Below are positions 1 through 8,285 of a DNA stretch of 64,000 nt, in pieces (the first letter of the stretch is position 1; the number at the start of each line of letters is the position of its first letter). The DNA comes from Polyangium sp. 15x6 (GTDB taxonomy: Bacteria; Myxococcota_A; Polyangia; Polyangiales; Polyangiaceae): the NCBI RefSeq assembly GCF_029960785.1, contig NZ_JASBQE010000010.1, positions 62,001-126,000 on the forward strand, in the 5' to 3' direction. The position numbers were made by a program, and so were the translations under genes. The notes under the pieces were generated by a model, which was not told the origin of the DNA, did no database searches, and worked only from the letters and a program-made list of their open reading frames with translations.

Positions 1-61
1 CGGACGACGACCCACCCCGCCTCTCTCCCTACACATCCACTCGCATCGTCACGCAGAGCGC

Positions 62-97
62 CTCCGCGCGGGCCGAGCTTCGCCCGCCCGCGCGGAG
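62..97 (-). terminator. GC-rich hairpin after the hybrid histidine kinase
   Basis: A perfect 12-bp inverted repeat (62-73 with 86-97, 12-nt loop) lies about 11 nt beyond the stop codon of the minus-strand histidine kinase. No T tract follows it, so it is not a textbook intrinsic terminator. It could stabilise the 3' end or act with Rho. Bases 1-61 hold nothing recognisable. Confidence 0.45.
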
Positions 98-108
98 AGG
101 CTCGTCCC

Positions 109-3100
109 TCACGTCGACACGGGCGGCGGCGCGGATTCGCGCGACGTGGTGCGCGGGGACAAACTCGCCACCGTCGCCGCGAGCTCGGCCGCGTCCACGG
201 GCTTCGGGACGTGCATCTGGAAGCCGGCGGCGAGCACACGCACGCGGTCTTCGGCGCTCGCGTAGGCCGTGAGCGCAACTGCGGGGAGCGCGCCCCAGCG
301 CGCCGGCTTGAGCGCGCGGATCTGCCGGATGAGCGCGTAGCCGTCCTCGCCGGGCATGCCGATGTCGGAGACGAGGACGTCGGGGCGGAACTCGTCGAGC
401 GCGGACAAGGCCGCGGCCGCCGAGGACACGCACCGCACGACGGCGCCACACTGCTGGAGCATCGCGGCCAGCATCTCGCGGCTGTCCTGCTCGTCGTCGA
501 CGAGCAAGAGGCGCAGGCCTTCGAGCGAAGGCAACTCTTCGAGGCCCGCCGGCTGCGGCGTGAAGCGGTCGAGGCTCGCGAGCAGATCCGGGTTCGGGCT
601 GAGCGGCAGGAGCACCGAGAAGATCGCGCCCTTGCCCTCGCCCGCGCTGTCGGCGCGCACCCCGCCGCCGTGCAGCTCGACGAGGTGCCGAACGATCGCG
701 AGCCCGAGGCCGAGGCCGCCGTGCTTGCGCGTCGTGGTGCTGTCGCCCTGGCGGAAACGATCGAAGACGTACGGGAGGAACTCCGGCCTGATCCCCTCGC
801 CCGTGTCGCGGACCGTGATGCGCGCGTGCTGGCCCGATCGGCCGAGCGTGAGCTCGACGCGGCCGCCGTGCGGGGTGAACTTGATCGCGTTCGTCAGGAG
901 GTTCCAGACGATCTGCTGCACGCGGCTCGGGTCCCCTTCGACGAGACAAGCGCCGCGCTCCAGGCTGTTTTCCAGGCAAACCGACTTCGCCGTGGCCGCG
1001 GGGCGAACGGCCTCGATGGCCGCGTTGATCGGGCCGACGAGGTCGAGCGTGCGCAGCTCGAGGCGCAGCTTGCCCATGACGATGCGCGAGGCGTCGAGCA
1101 AGTCCTCGACGAGCCGCGCTTGCAGCATGGCGTTGCGCTCGATCGTCGCGAGGGCGCGCTCCTGCGAGGTGCCGTTGAGCGACGCGGTGCGGAGCATGCG
1201 TGTCCAGCCGAGGACCGCGTTGAGCGGCGTGCGCAGCTCGTGCGAGACGGTGCCGAGGAACTCGTCCCGCATGCGCGTGGCCTCCTGCGCGTTCTGGTAG
1301 AGGCGCGCGTTCTCCAGGGCCATCGCGGCGCGATGCGCGAGCTCCTCGGCGAATGGGAGATCTTTCGTCGAGTACCGATCGCCGACGCGGAAGAGCGAGA
1401 GTGTGGCAGAGGCCGTGTCGCCCACGGTCAAGGGGACGACGATGGCCGAGCGTGCCCGGAGCTTTGCAAACCGCGCGGCCTGCTCGGGCGAGCCCACGAT
1501 GCGCTCGAGCGAGGAGACGCCGAGGTCGGAGTAGATCTCCGAGGTGCGGGTGCCGAGCACGCGCGTGACGGGGCCTTCGCTCCAGCCGTCGGGCGTGCTG
1601 CCGCCGCGGAGATCCTGGACGTCGCGCTCCAGAGCCGGATCCTCGTGCGCCACGGCGACGGTGACCGTGGTGCCGTCCTCGGAGGCGACGTCGAGCATCG
1701 CGTACGTCGCCATCGTGGGCACGACGAGGCGGACGATCTTTTCGAGCGTGGCCTCGTAGTCGAGCGAGGCGGAGAGCAGCGCGCTCGCCTCGGCGAGGAA
1801 CGAGGAGCGCCGGGCCGCGTCCTCGGCCTCGGCGCGCGCGATCTGCTCGCGGATGAGGCGCGTCCTCTCCTCCTCGGCGCGCTTGCGCTCGCTGATGTCG
1901 CGACAAACGCCGACGAGGAAACGCGCGCGGCCCTCCTTGTCGAAGACGGGCTTGGCCGTGGTCTCGATCGGGACCGTCGTGCCATCCTTTCGAACACAAA
2001 CGAGCTCGCCGAGGAACGCGCCCTGATCGCGGATGCCACGCAGGATGCGAGGACCGAGGCGCTCGACCGTGTCGGGGTGCGCGAGGATCGTGACCGGGCG
2101 ACCGACGGCCTCGGTCTCGGTGAAGCCGAAGATCTGCGTGGCCTTGCCCATCCAGCGCAGGATCGTGCCGTAGAGGTCGGTCACGAGGATCGCCTCGGGC
2201 ATCTGCTTCAAGATCTCGTGCGAGAGGTGGACCGCCTCCTCGGCGGCGCCCGCGGAGAGCGAGGCGCGATCGAGGGCGTCGGCGCAATGCTGGGCGAGCG
2301 AAAGGACGAGCCAGCGCTCGTTGTCGTCGAAGGCGCGCGGCTCCTGGAACGAGAGCGCGAGGCTGCCGACGACCTGGCCGTCGACGAAGAGCGGCACCGC
2401 CGCCCACGCGTGGCTGCCCTGCACGAGATCGCCGAGCGGGAGGCCGGGATAACGTGCCGCGAGATCGGCGCGCGAGCGGAGCCAGATCGGCTGTTTGATG
2501 CGCACGGCCTCGGCGACGGGCGCCTCGGTGGCCATGGAGATGCGCGGGGTGTGCGCGGGGATCACCTCGGGAAAGCCCGCGGCATGGACGATCTCGAGCT
2601 CGGCGCCGCACGGAGACAGGCGCGCGATCACACACGCGCGAGCCCCGAGCACACGCGCGCCGTCCTCGACCACGCGCCGCGCGACCTCGTTCGGCGAGAC
2701 GGCACGCGAGAGCGCCGCGGTGACCTCGGAGAGGCGTTTCATCTGCGAGAGCCCACGCTCGGCCGCCTCGAAGGCCCGCTCGCGTGAAGCGCGCACGAGT
2801 GCCGTGTCGATGGCCGAAGCGCCGAGACGAACGAGCATCTCGATCAGCGCGCGCTCGTCGCGCGGCATCACCTCGCGGAACGGACCCACGCCGACGGACA
2901 GGACGCCGTGCGTGCGGTTCGCGACGCGCAAGGGGTAGATCATCTCGCTGAGCACACGCGTCTCGCGCGACCGCGCAGGCGTCGCCTTGCCGTCGGGGGC
3001 GATTCGCGTGATGCACATCGATCCGCGCCGCGTCTGCGGCTCTCCGCTCTCGAGGGCTGCACGCGCGGCGCGTTCGTGGGCCTCGGCGTCGCCGTCCGGG

Positions 3101-3390
3101 CTACACACGTCCCAGAGCCGCTGCTCGTCACGCATGTCCACGTGCGCGACCGCGACGCGGCGCAGCTCGCCGCGCTCCAGCAGGTCGAGCGTGCAGTAAT
3201 CCGCGAGGTCCGGCACCACGAGCCACACGACCCGCGTGAGCACCTCTTCGAGTGTCGACACGCGCAAGAGCTCCTCGGCCGCTCGCTCCGCGAACGCGGC
3301 GCGGCGCCGCGTCCGAGCGTCGTTGATGTGCGTCACGCCAGTCTGCGCCTGCTCGCGGACGCGCTCCGTCTTCGATGCATCCCCCGCCAT
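109..3390 (-). CDS. hybrid sensor histidine kinase (GAF-GAF-PAS-GAF-HisKA-HATPase-REC)
   Basis: This 1093-residue kinase has no predicted membrane segment, so it should be a cytoplasmic sensor. GAF-like regions lie at about 40-200, 218-380 and 530-680, with a PAS domain at about 395-510. The dimerisation helix carries the H box VSHELRTP with phospho-acceptor His717. The ATPase shows the N box NLLTNAIKFTP and the glycine boxes DTGEGI and GGLGLGLAI. A C-terminal receiver carries LLLVDDE and acceptor Asp1009 in SDIGMPGEDGY, plus a conserved KP. It should autophosphorylate on His717 and pass the phosphate to its own receiver. No partner regulator is adjacent, so its output is unknown. The stacked GAF/PAS modules suggest integration of small-ligand or redox cues. 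The start is the first Met after a 9-bp palindrome; only GGGG upstream resembles a ribosome site. Confidence 0.93.
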   Translation of the reverse strand: MAGDASKTERVREQAQTGVTHINDARTRRRAAFAERAAEELLRVSTLEEVLTRVVWLVVPDLADYCTLDLLERGELRRVAVAHVDMRDEQRLWDVCSPDGDAEAHERAARAALESGEPQTRRGSMCITRIAPDGKATPARSRETRVLSEMIYPLRVANRTHGVLSVGVGPFREVMPRDERALIEMLVRLGASAIDTALVRASRERAFEAAERGLSQMKRLSEVTAALSRAVSPNEVARRVVEDGARVLGARACVIARLSPCGAELEIVHAAGFPEVIPAHTPRISMATEAPVAEAVRIKQPIWLRSRADLAARYPGLPLGDLVQGSHAWAAVPLFVDGQVVGSLALSFQEPRAFDDNERWLVLSLAQHCADALDRASLSAGAAEEAVHLSHEILKQMPEAILVTDLYGTILRWMGKATQIFGFTETEAVGRPVTILAHPDTVERLGPRILRGIRDQGAFLGELVCVRKDGTTVPIETTAKPVFDKEGRARFLVGVCRDISERKRAEEERTRLIREQIARAEAEDAARRSSFLAEASALLSASLDYEATLEKIVRLVVPTMATYAMLDVASEDGTTVTVAVAHEDPALERDVQDLRGGSTPDGWSEGPVTRVLGTRTSEIYSDLGVSSLERIVGSPEQAARFAKLRARSAIVVPLTVGDTASATLSLFRVGDRYSTKDLPFAEELAHRAAMALENARLYQNAQEATRMRDEFLGTVSHELRTPLNAVLGWTRMLRTASLNGTSQERALATIERNAMLQARLVEDLLDASRIVMGKLRLELRTLDLVGPINAAIEAVRPAATAKSVCLENSLERGACLVEGDPSRVQQIVWNLLTNAIKFTPHGGRVELTLGRSGQHARITVRDTGEGIRPEFLPYVFDRFRQGDSTTTRKHGGLGLGLAIVRHLVELHGGGVRADSAGEGKGAIFSVLLPLSPNPDLLASLDRFTPQPAGLEELPSLEGLRLLLVDDEQDSREMLAAMLQQCGAVVRCVSSAAAALSALDEFRPDVLVSDIGMPGEDGYALIRQIRALKPARWGALPAVALTAYASAEDRVRVLAAGFQMHVPKPVDAAELAATVASLSPRTTSRESAPPPVST

Positions 3391-3396
3391 CGTGCC

Positions 3397-3420
3397 CCGA
3401 TCGCTCAGCCTAGCGATCGG
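3397..3420. promoter_or_regulatory. palindrome just upstream of the histidine kinase start
   Basis: A perfect 9-bp inverted repeat, CCGATCGCT-N6-AGCGATCGG, sits 6 nt upstream of the kinase ATG and 40 nt past the plsC stop. In DNA it could be an operator. In RNA it would fold next to the ribosome-binding region. It could also be a plsC 3' hairpin, although no T tract follows. Confidence 0.4.
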
Positions 3421-3459
3421 TGAGCATGCTCGCCAGCGTGCGGGTACCTTGCTCTCTTG

Positions 3460-4275
3460 TCAGGAGGACCCTTCTCCGTCTGCGTCGAGCGCCCGGCGCG
3501 CCGTGTACACGAGCGATTGGACCTCGGCGCGCGCTCGCTCACGAAGCTCGCCGACGTCGCCGTCAACGTCGACGATCGGCTCGCCGACGACGATCGCCGC
3601 GCGTGTTCGCGGCGAGCCGCTCACGCGGACCATGTGATCGGCGAAGCTCTCGGAGCCGAACGACGCGGCCGCGCCTTCGTACGCGAGACCAACCGGGACG
3701 ATCTCCGCGCCCGTGCGTTGCGCGGCGAGGAAGGCGCCGGGCTTGAATGGTCGCACCTCGTCGCCCTCGTACGTCGTGCCCTCGGGGTAGACGAGCACGC
3801 CGCGGCCTCGCTCGATGGAGGCGGTCATGGCGTTGATGGCAGCGGCTCCGCTCTGCTTGTTCGTGCGATCCACGAAGAGCGTGCCCACGCGCCTCGCGGC
3901 GACGCCGATGACGGGCCAGCCCGAGAGATCGGCGCGGCTCAGGATCGTGGCCTCGATGTAGGCAAGGCAGATCGGGATGTCCAGGCCGGAGCGGTGGTTC
4001 ATGACGAACACGCGCCCGCGCTCGCCGGCGCCGCGGCCCGGGTAGATGTCGCCGCGCTCGATGTGAGGACCGCAGGCGATCATTTTGACCCCATACAATT
4101 TGAGGAGCGCCTCGCCGTAGCGACGGATCCACGCGTGGAGCACGGCTTCGCGCTCGGACGTGGGCGAGATCGCGGTGTCGAGCTCGAGCATCCCGTACAT
4201 GCTGAACGTGAGGCCCACGAACGCCGCCGTGCGCCCGACGAATCGCCCCTTCTCCACGAGGGACTGTCCGCTCAT
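3460..4275 (-). CDS. plsC: 1-acyl-sn-glycerol-3-phosphate acyltransferase (PlsC family)
   Basis: A 271-residue acyltransferase of the PlsC/LPLAT family, which transfers an acyl chain to lysophosphatidic acid at the inner face of the cytoplasmic membrane to make phosphatidic acid. The catalytic NHxxxxD motif appears as NHRSGLD (His94, Asp99). The second conserved block is YPEGTTYEGD (about 163-172), in place of the usual FPEGTRS. A hydrophobic segment lies at about residues 17-30. The start codon overlaps the gatB stop as ATGA, with GGGAG 6 nt upstream, so expression is probably coupled to gatB. The reading frame stays open further upstream, but that part lies inside gatB and looks like a shadow. 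Which lysolipid it uses cannot be told from sequence. Confidence 0.9.
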   Translation of the reverse strand: MSGQSLVEKGRFVGRTAAFVGLTFSMYGMLELDTAISPTSEREAVLHAWIRRYGEALLKLYGVKMIACGPHIERGDIYPGRGAGERGRVFVMNHRSGLDIPICLAYIEATILSRADLSGWPVIGVAARRVGTLFVDRTNKQSGAAAINAMTASIERGRGVLVYPEGTTYEGDEVRPFKPGAFLAAQRTGAEIVPVGLAYEGAAASFGSESFADHMVRVSGSPRTRAAIVVGEPIVDVDGDVGELRERARAEVQSLVYTARRALDADGEGSS

Positions 4276-5720
4276 GCCTCGCTCCCTTCGCCGAGGAGAC
4301 GCACGAGCACCGCGTTCACCGTGGCCGGGTCCGCGCTGCCCTTCGTCTGCTTCATGATCTGTCCGACGAAAAACCCGAGGAGCGCCGTCTTGCCGGCGCG
4401 GTACGAGGCGACCTGCTTCGGGTTCGCCTCCATCACGCCGCGCGCGATGGCCTCGATCGCCGACACGTCGCCGAGCACGGCCATGCCACGCTCGCGCACG
4501 ATGTCCGCGGGCGCGTGGTCCGTGCCCGCGACGGCCGCGTAGAGCTCCTTCGCCTGCTTGCCGCTGATCGTGCCCGCGTCGACGAGCCGCAGGATCTCGG
4601 CCACCTGCGCGGGCGTCACGGGGAAGCTCGCCGTGAGCCCCGTCGTCGTGACGTCGCGCAGGACCTCGCTCTGCACGAAGTTCGCGAGCTTCACGGCGTC
4701 GGGATACAGCGCGCGCGCCTCGTCGAAGAAACGCGCGATCGCGGGATGCGCGCCGAGCACGCCCGTCGCGTACGCCGTGAGGCCGAGCTCGAGGGCCCAT
4801 CGCGCGCGTTTCGCGACGGGCAGCTCCGGCAACGCGCTGCGAATCGACTCGACGTGCGCCTCTTCGAGCACGAGCGGAGGCAGATCCGGCTCGGGGAAGT
4901 AGCGGTAGTCGGACTCGCTCTCCTTGTCGCGCAGGAGGTAACTCTCGCGCTTCTCCGCGCTGTAGCCGCGCGTCTGCTGTCGGACGCGCTCGCCTCGCTC
5001 GACGAGGTTCACCTGCCGGCGAATCTCCACGTCGATCGCGTCGGCGACGAACTTGAACGAGTTGATGTTCTTGAGCTCGACGCGCGTGCCGAGCCGCGTC
5101 TCGCCCACCTTGCGGATCGAGACGTTCGCGTCGCAGCGGAAGCTGCCCTGTTCGAGGTTGCCGTCGTTCACGCCCGTGAACATCAGGACCTCGCGCAGCC
5201 GCCGCAGATATTCGGCTGCCTCGGGGCCGGAGCGCAGATCGGGCTCGCTCACGATCTCGATGAGCGGCGTGCCCGCGCGGTTCAGATCGACGACGGACTC
5301 ATCGCCGATGCCGTGCAGGTTCTTGCCCGCGTCCTCCTCCATGTGGATGCGGCGGATCCCCACGCGGCGCGGCGTGCCGTCGACCTCGATGTCGAGCACG
5401 CCCGAGAGCGCGAGCGGCAGGTCGTACTGGCTGATCTGGTAGCCCTTCGGCAGGTCCGGATAAAAATAGTTCTTCCGGGCAAACACGCTGCGCGCCTGCA
5501 AGGAGCAGCCGAGCGCGAGCGAGGCGCGCACCGCGAGGGACACGGCCTCGGCGTTCAGGACGGGGAGCGCGCCGGGCAAGCCGAGGCAGACGGGGCAAGT
5601 GTGCGTGTTCGGCGGGTCGCCGAAGCTCGTGGCGCAGCCGCAGAACGCCTTCGTCCGCGTGAGAAGCTGCGCGTGCACCTCGAGCCCGATCACCGGCTCG
5701 TACGCACCGTAGGCGGTCAT
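4272..5720 (-). CDS. gatB: Asp-tRNA(Asn)/Glu-tRNA(Gln) amidotransferase subunit B
   Basis: GatB, 482 residues, normal length. It binds misacylated Glu-tRNA(Gln) or Asp-tRNA(Asn) and catalyses the ATP-dependent kinase/transamidation step with GatA and GatC. The N-terminus has the family start PVIGLEVHAQL and a zinc-binding set of four cysteines (27, 29, 42, 45). The middle carries the conserved stretches around KNINSFKFVADAID and KESESDYRYFPEPDLPP, and the C-terminal helical tail domain ends near EANPKQVASYRAGK. gatA and gatC are not beside it, so the complex is encoded at split loci. The gene is followed by overlapping plsC. A CATAAT box ends 7 nt before the ATG and no Shine-Dalgarno sequence is visible, so its transcript may be leaderless. 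Confidence 0.97.
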   Translation of the reverse strand: MTAYGAYEPVIGLEVHAQLLTRTKAFCGCATSFGDPPNTHTCPVCLGLPGALPVLNAEAVSLAVRASLALGCSLQARSVFARKNYFYPDLPKGYQISQYDLPLALSGVLDIEVDGTPRRVGIRRIHMEEDAGKNLHGIGDESVVDLNRAGTPLIEIVSEPDLRSGPEAAEYLRRLREVLMFTGVNDGNLEQGSFRCDANVSIRKVGETRLGTRVELKNINSFKFVADAIDVEIRRQVNLVERGERVRQQTRGYSAEKRESYLLRDKESESDYRYFPEPDLPPLVLEEAHVESIRSALPELPVAKRARWALELGLTAYATGVLGAHPAIARFFDEARALYPDAVKLANFVQSEVLRDVTTTGLTASFPVTPAQVAEILRLVDAGTISGKQAKELYAAVAGTDHAPADIVRERGMAVLGDVSAIEAIARGVMEANPKQVASYRAGKTALLGFFVGQIMKQTKGSADPATVNAVLVRLLGEGSEA

Positions 5721-5727
5721 CGGGCGG

Positions 5728-5733
5728 ATTATG
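5728..5733 (-). promoter_or_regulatory. -10-like box of gatB, probably leaderless
   Basis: The minus strand reads CATAAT, 7 nt before the gatB ATG, which would place the transcription start at or next to the start codon. No clear -35 element is visible. The box lies between the nuo terminator and gatB, where a promoter is needed. Confidence 0.4.
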
Positions 5734-5774
5734 GCAAGCCGAGGCTCGGATGCCTCTGTTTTCCCGCTGAAAGC

Positions 5775-5808
5775 AAAAACCCCCTCTCCCGCGAGGAAGA
5801 GGGGGTTT
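5775..5808 (-). terminator. intrinsic terminator of the nuo operon
   Basis: An 11-bp perfect stem (5777-5787 with 5798-5808, 10-nt loop) is followed on the minus strand by TTTTTGC. It starts 20 nt after the nuoI stop and separates the nuo operon from gatB. Confidence 0.85.
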
Positions 5809-5828
5809 CTGTCCGTCAGCGAATCGGA

Positions 5829-6503
5829 TCAGTGATCCATCTGCTCGCGCGACAGGCCCGGATGCGTCGGATCGCCCGGCTCGTGGCGCGGGTTCGCCGA
5901 CTTGCGCGAACCGTCCCGGCCGGTGAACTCCATGAGCAGATCCTTCCTGTAGATGAACTGCTCGCGCGAGTCGTACGGCGTCGCGTGCATGCCCGTGTCC
6001 ATGCGGATCGCGTCGCAGGGGCAAGCCTCGACGCAGAACCCGCAGAAGATGCAGCGCAGCTCGTCGATGACGAACGTCTTCGGGAAACGCTCGTAGCCGC
6101 GCCGCTGGTCGCCCTCGCCGTACTCGCCCGCCTCGATGTGGATGCACTGCGCGGGGCAAGCCGTCGAGCAGCACAGGCACGCCACGCAGCGCGGCGAGCC
6201 GTCGTCACGGAGCGTGAGGCGATGCAGCCCGCGGAAGCGCTCCGGATAGGGGCGCTTCTCCTCGGGGTAGCAGATCGTCGTGACGCCATCGTTGAGGGCC
6301 TCGAGCACCGGGTCGGGCTTCTGGCCGAGCATCATCTCCTTCGTGTTCTTGAAGAAGTGACGCATGGTGATCGCCATGCCCCGGAAGAGCTCGGGCAGGT
6401 AGGACTGGACCTCGGCCGTGCGGCGCGGCCGCGGGATGGCCTTGCCCTGAATGGGCGCGCCTGCAGGCTTGGTCCACGGGTTCGAGGGAGTGCGCTTCGC
6501 CAT
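5829..6503 (-). CDS. nuoI: NADH-quinone oxidoreductase subunit I
   Basis: NuoI, 224 residues. It carries the two [4Fe-4S] clusters (N6a, N6b) that pass electrons from the NuoG arm towards NuoB in complex I. The two ferredoxin-type motifs are visible as CVACLCCSTACP and CIFCGFCVEACP. An N-terminal extension of about 45 residues rich in Arg and Pro precedes the membrane-facing helix, and a charged tail ends in EQMDH. It is the last gene of nuoABCDGHI, 12 nt after nuoH, with GAGG 8 nt before the ATG, and is followed by an intrinsic terminator. Confidence 0.96.
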   Translation of the reverse strand: MAKRTPSNPWTKPAGAPIQGKAIPRPRRTAEVQSYLPELFRGMAITMRHFFKNTKEMMLGQKPDPVLEALNDGVTTICYPEEKRPYPERFRGLHRLTLRDDGSPRCVACLCCSTACPAQCIHIEAGEYGEGDQRRGYERFPKTFVIDELRCIFCGFCVEACPCDAIRMDTGMHATPYDSREQFIYRKDLLMEFTGRDGSRKSANPRHEPGDPTHPGLSREQMDH

Positions 6504-6515
6504 CGTTCGATCCTC

Positions 6516-8285
6516 TCAGGCCTGCTGAGGCTCCGGCTTGACCCCGCCCATCGCGGCCGCGAAGCGCGCCGCAGACGAGGCGAGGAACTTCTTGCGCTCG
6601 ACCGGCTCGAGCAACCCGACCACGACCGCCACGAAGCCGGCAAGCGTGGCGACCGCGACGACGCCCTGCGTGATGTCCCCGAGGAGCTTGAGCCACGCGT
6701 CCGCCTCCGGGCCCGCGTTGCGGAGCGCCAGCACGACCACGCCCGTCACCATCATGTTCGCGATGGCGAGCGGCAGGAGCTTGGTCCAGCCGAGCTTCAT
6801 GAGCTGGTCGTAACGGAAGCGCGGCAGCGTCCAGCGGAAGAAGATCTGCACCCACGTGACGAAGACCGTCTTGCCGAAGAACGCGAGCGCCGAGATGAGG
6901 CTCACCGCGAGGTGCGTCATCTTGTACTGGAACAGCACCGTGTTGCCGAACGCGACGGTGATGCCGTCCGGGTGCAGGAACGGCAGCGAGTAGCCGCCGA
7001 AGAAGAGCGCGACGAGGAGCGCGCTCGAGAAGACGAGCTCGATGTACTCGCCCGTCATGAACATGCCCCACTTGAACCCCGAGTACTCGAGGAAGTAGCC
7101 GGCGACGATCTCGCTCTCGCCTTCGGGCTGGTCGAACGGCACACGCTTCGTCTCGGCGCAGAGCGCCGTCAGGAACAGGACGAACCCGAGCGGCTGCACG
7201 AAGACGCCCCACGCGTTCTGGCCCTGCCACACGGCCATGTCGCTGAGCCGGACGCTGCCGTAGATGAGGAAGAGGCCGACGAGCGAGAGGCCCATCGCGA
7301 CCTCGTACGAGACCATCTGGCTCGACGCGCGCAGGCCGCCGAGGAGCGCGAACTTGTTGTCGCTCGCCCAGCCCGCGATGGCCGCGCCGATGATGCCCGT
7401 GCCCGCGATGCCGAAGATGTAGAGGATGCCGACGTTGAGATCGATGATCTGCAGCTTCACGCGGAAGCCGTTGCACACGCCGCTCGCGGGGACCGTGGCC
7501 ATGAGGTTCGCGAGGTCCGAGAAGTCGAGCGTGCCGTTCTTGTTGCCGTCGGCGAAGCAGAGGTCGTTGCCGAAGGGGATGACGGCCATCACCGCGAGCG
7601 CGGAGAAGACCGCCAGGATCGGCGCGAGGCCGTGGAGGAGGCGATCCCCGTTCTTCGGGATGAAGTCCTCCTTCCAGATCATCTTGATCGAATCGGCGAG
7701 CGCGTGGAGCGTGCCTGCGAGGCGCAGCGGGATCTTGCCGTCGGGCACGCGCGAGGTCGCGTAGAGACCGACGAGCAGGAAGACGCCGCCGAGCACGAAG
7801 CCCGTGACCTGCGCCGCGAGCGGCCACGACGCCTGCGGCACGAGGCGCCCGGCCACGAGGCCGATCGCGTGCACGCCGAGGCCCGCGAAGAAGATCGATC
7901 GCGGGTCCACGTCCTCGAACACCTGCTCGGCGCGGTTGATGGCGCCGCCGCTGCGCACCTTCGCGCAGAGCACGAGCAGGCTGAACCAGGCCACGAGGAT
8001 CGTGAGCTGCACGTTCACCGTGAACCGCTCGGCCGCCGCGCGCCCCACGACCTGACCGAGCGAGGTGAAGATCGCGAGCACGCCGAAGAGCGCGGGCGGC
8101 AGGAGCACGATGGCCCGCGCCGCCATGTTCGGCAGGTACACGACCGCGCGGTTCGGGCCGACGCGGTCCTGCACCATCGCGCCCTGCCGGCGGTCCGCCC
8201 ACGTGCTGAGCGCCGCCATGTTCAGGAAGAACAGGGCGAGGATGAGGATCTTGACGATTGCCAGGACGATCTCGACGGCACTCAT
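6516..8285 (-). CDS. nuoH: NADH-quinone oxidoreductase subunit H, enlarged form
   Basis: NuoH forms the quinone chamber of complex I at its junction with the membrane arm. Core signatures are RVGPNRA, ADSIKMIWKEDFIP, AGWASDNKFALLGGLRA, SYEVAMGLS, PFDQPEGESEIV and LPRFRYDQLM. At 589 residues it is far longer than E. coli NuoH (about 325). About 140 residues with extra hydrophobic segments (about 47-190) separate RVGPNRA from the ADSIKM helix, which are adjacent in E. coli. A second insert between two conserved helices holds an EF-hand-like loop (Asp246-Asp257) flanked by Cys243 and Cys271. The C-terminus is also extended (about 520-589), with another hydrophobic segment. The start overlaps the nuoG stop as ATGA. 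The subunit assignment is secure; the role of the inserts is unknown. Confidence 0.95.
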   Translation of the reverse strand: MSAVEIVLAIVKILILALFFLNMAALSTWADRRQGAMVQDRVGPNRAVVYLPNMAARAIVLLPPALFGVLAIFTSLGQVVGRAAAERFTVNVQLTILVAWFSLLVLCAKVRSGGAINRAEQVFEDVDPRSIFFAGLGVHAIGLVAGRLVPQASWPLAAQVTGFVLGGVFLLVGLYATSRVPDGKIPLRLAGTLHALADSIKMIWKEDFIPKNGDRLLHGLAPILAVFSALAVMAVIPFGNDLCFADGNKNGTLDFSDLANLMATVPASGVCNGFRVKLQIIDLNVGILYIFGIAGTGIIGAAIAGWASDNKFALLGGLRASSQMVSYEVAMGLSLVGLFLIYGSVRLSDMAVWQGQNAWGVFVQPLGFVLFLTALCAETKRVPFDQPEGESEIVAGYFLEYSGFKWGMFMTGEYIELVFSSALLVALFFGGYSLPFLHPDGITVAFGNTVLFQYKMTHLAVSLISALAFFGKTVFVTWVQIFFRWTLPRFRYDQLMKLGWTKLLPLAIANMMVTGVVVLALRNAGPEADAWLKLLGDITQGVVAVATLAGFVAVVVGLLEPVERKKFLASSAARFAAAMGGVKPEPQQA

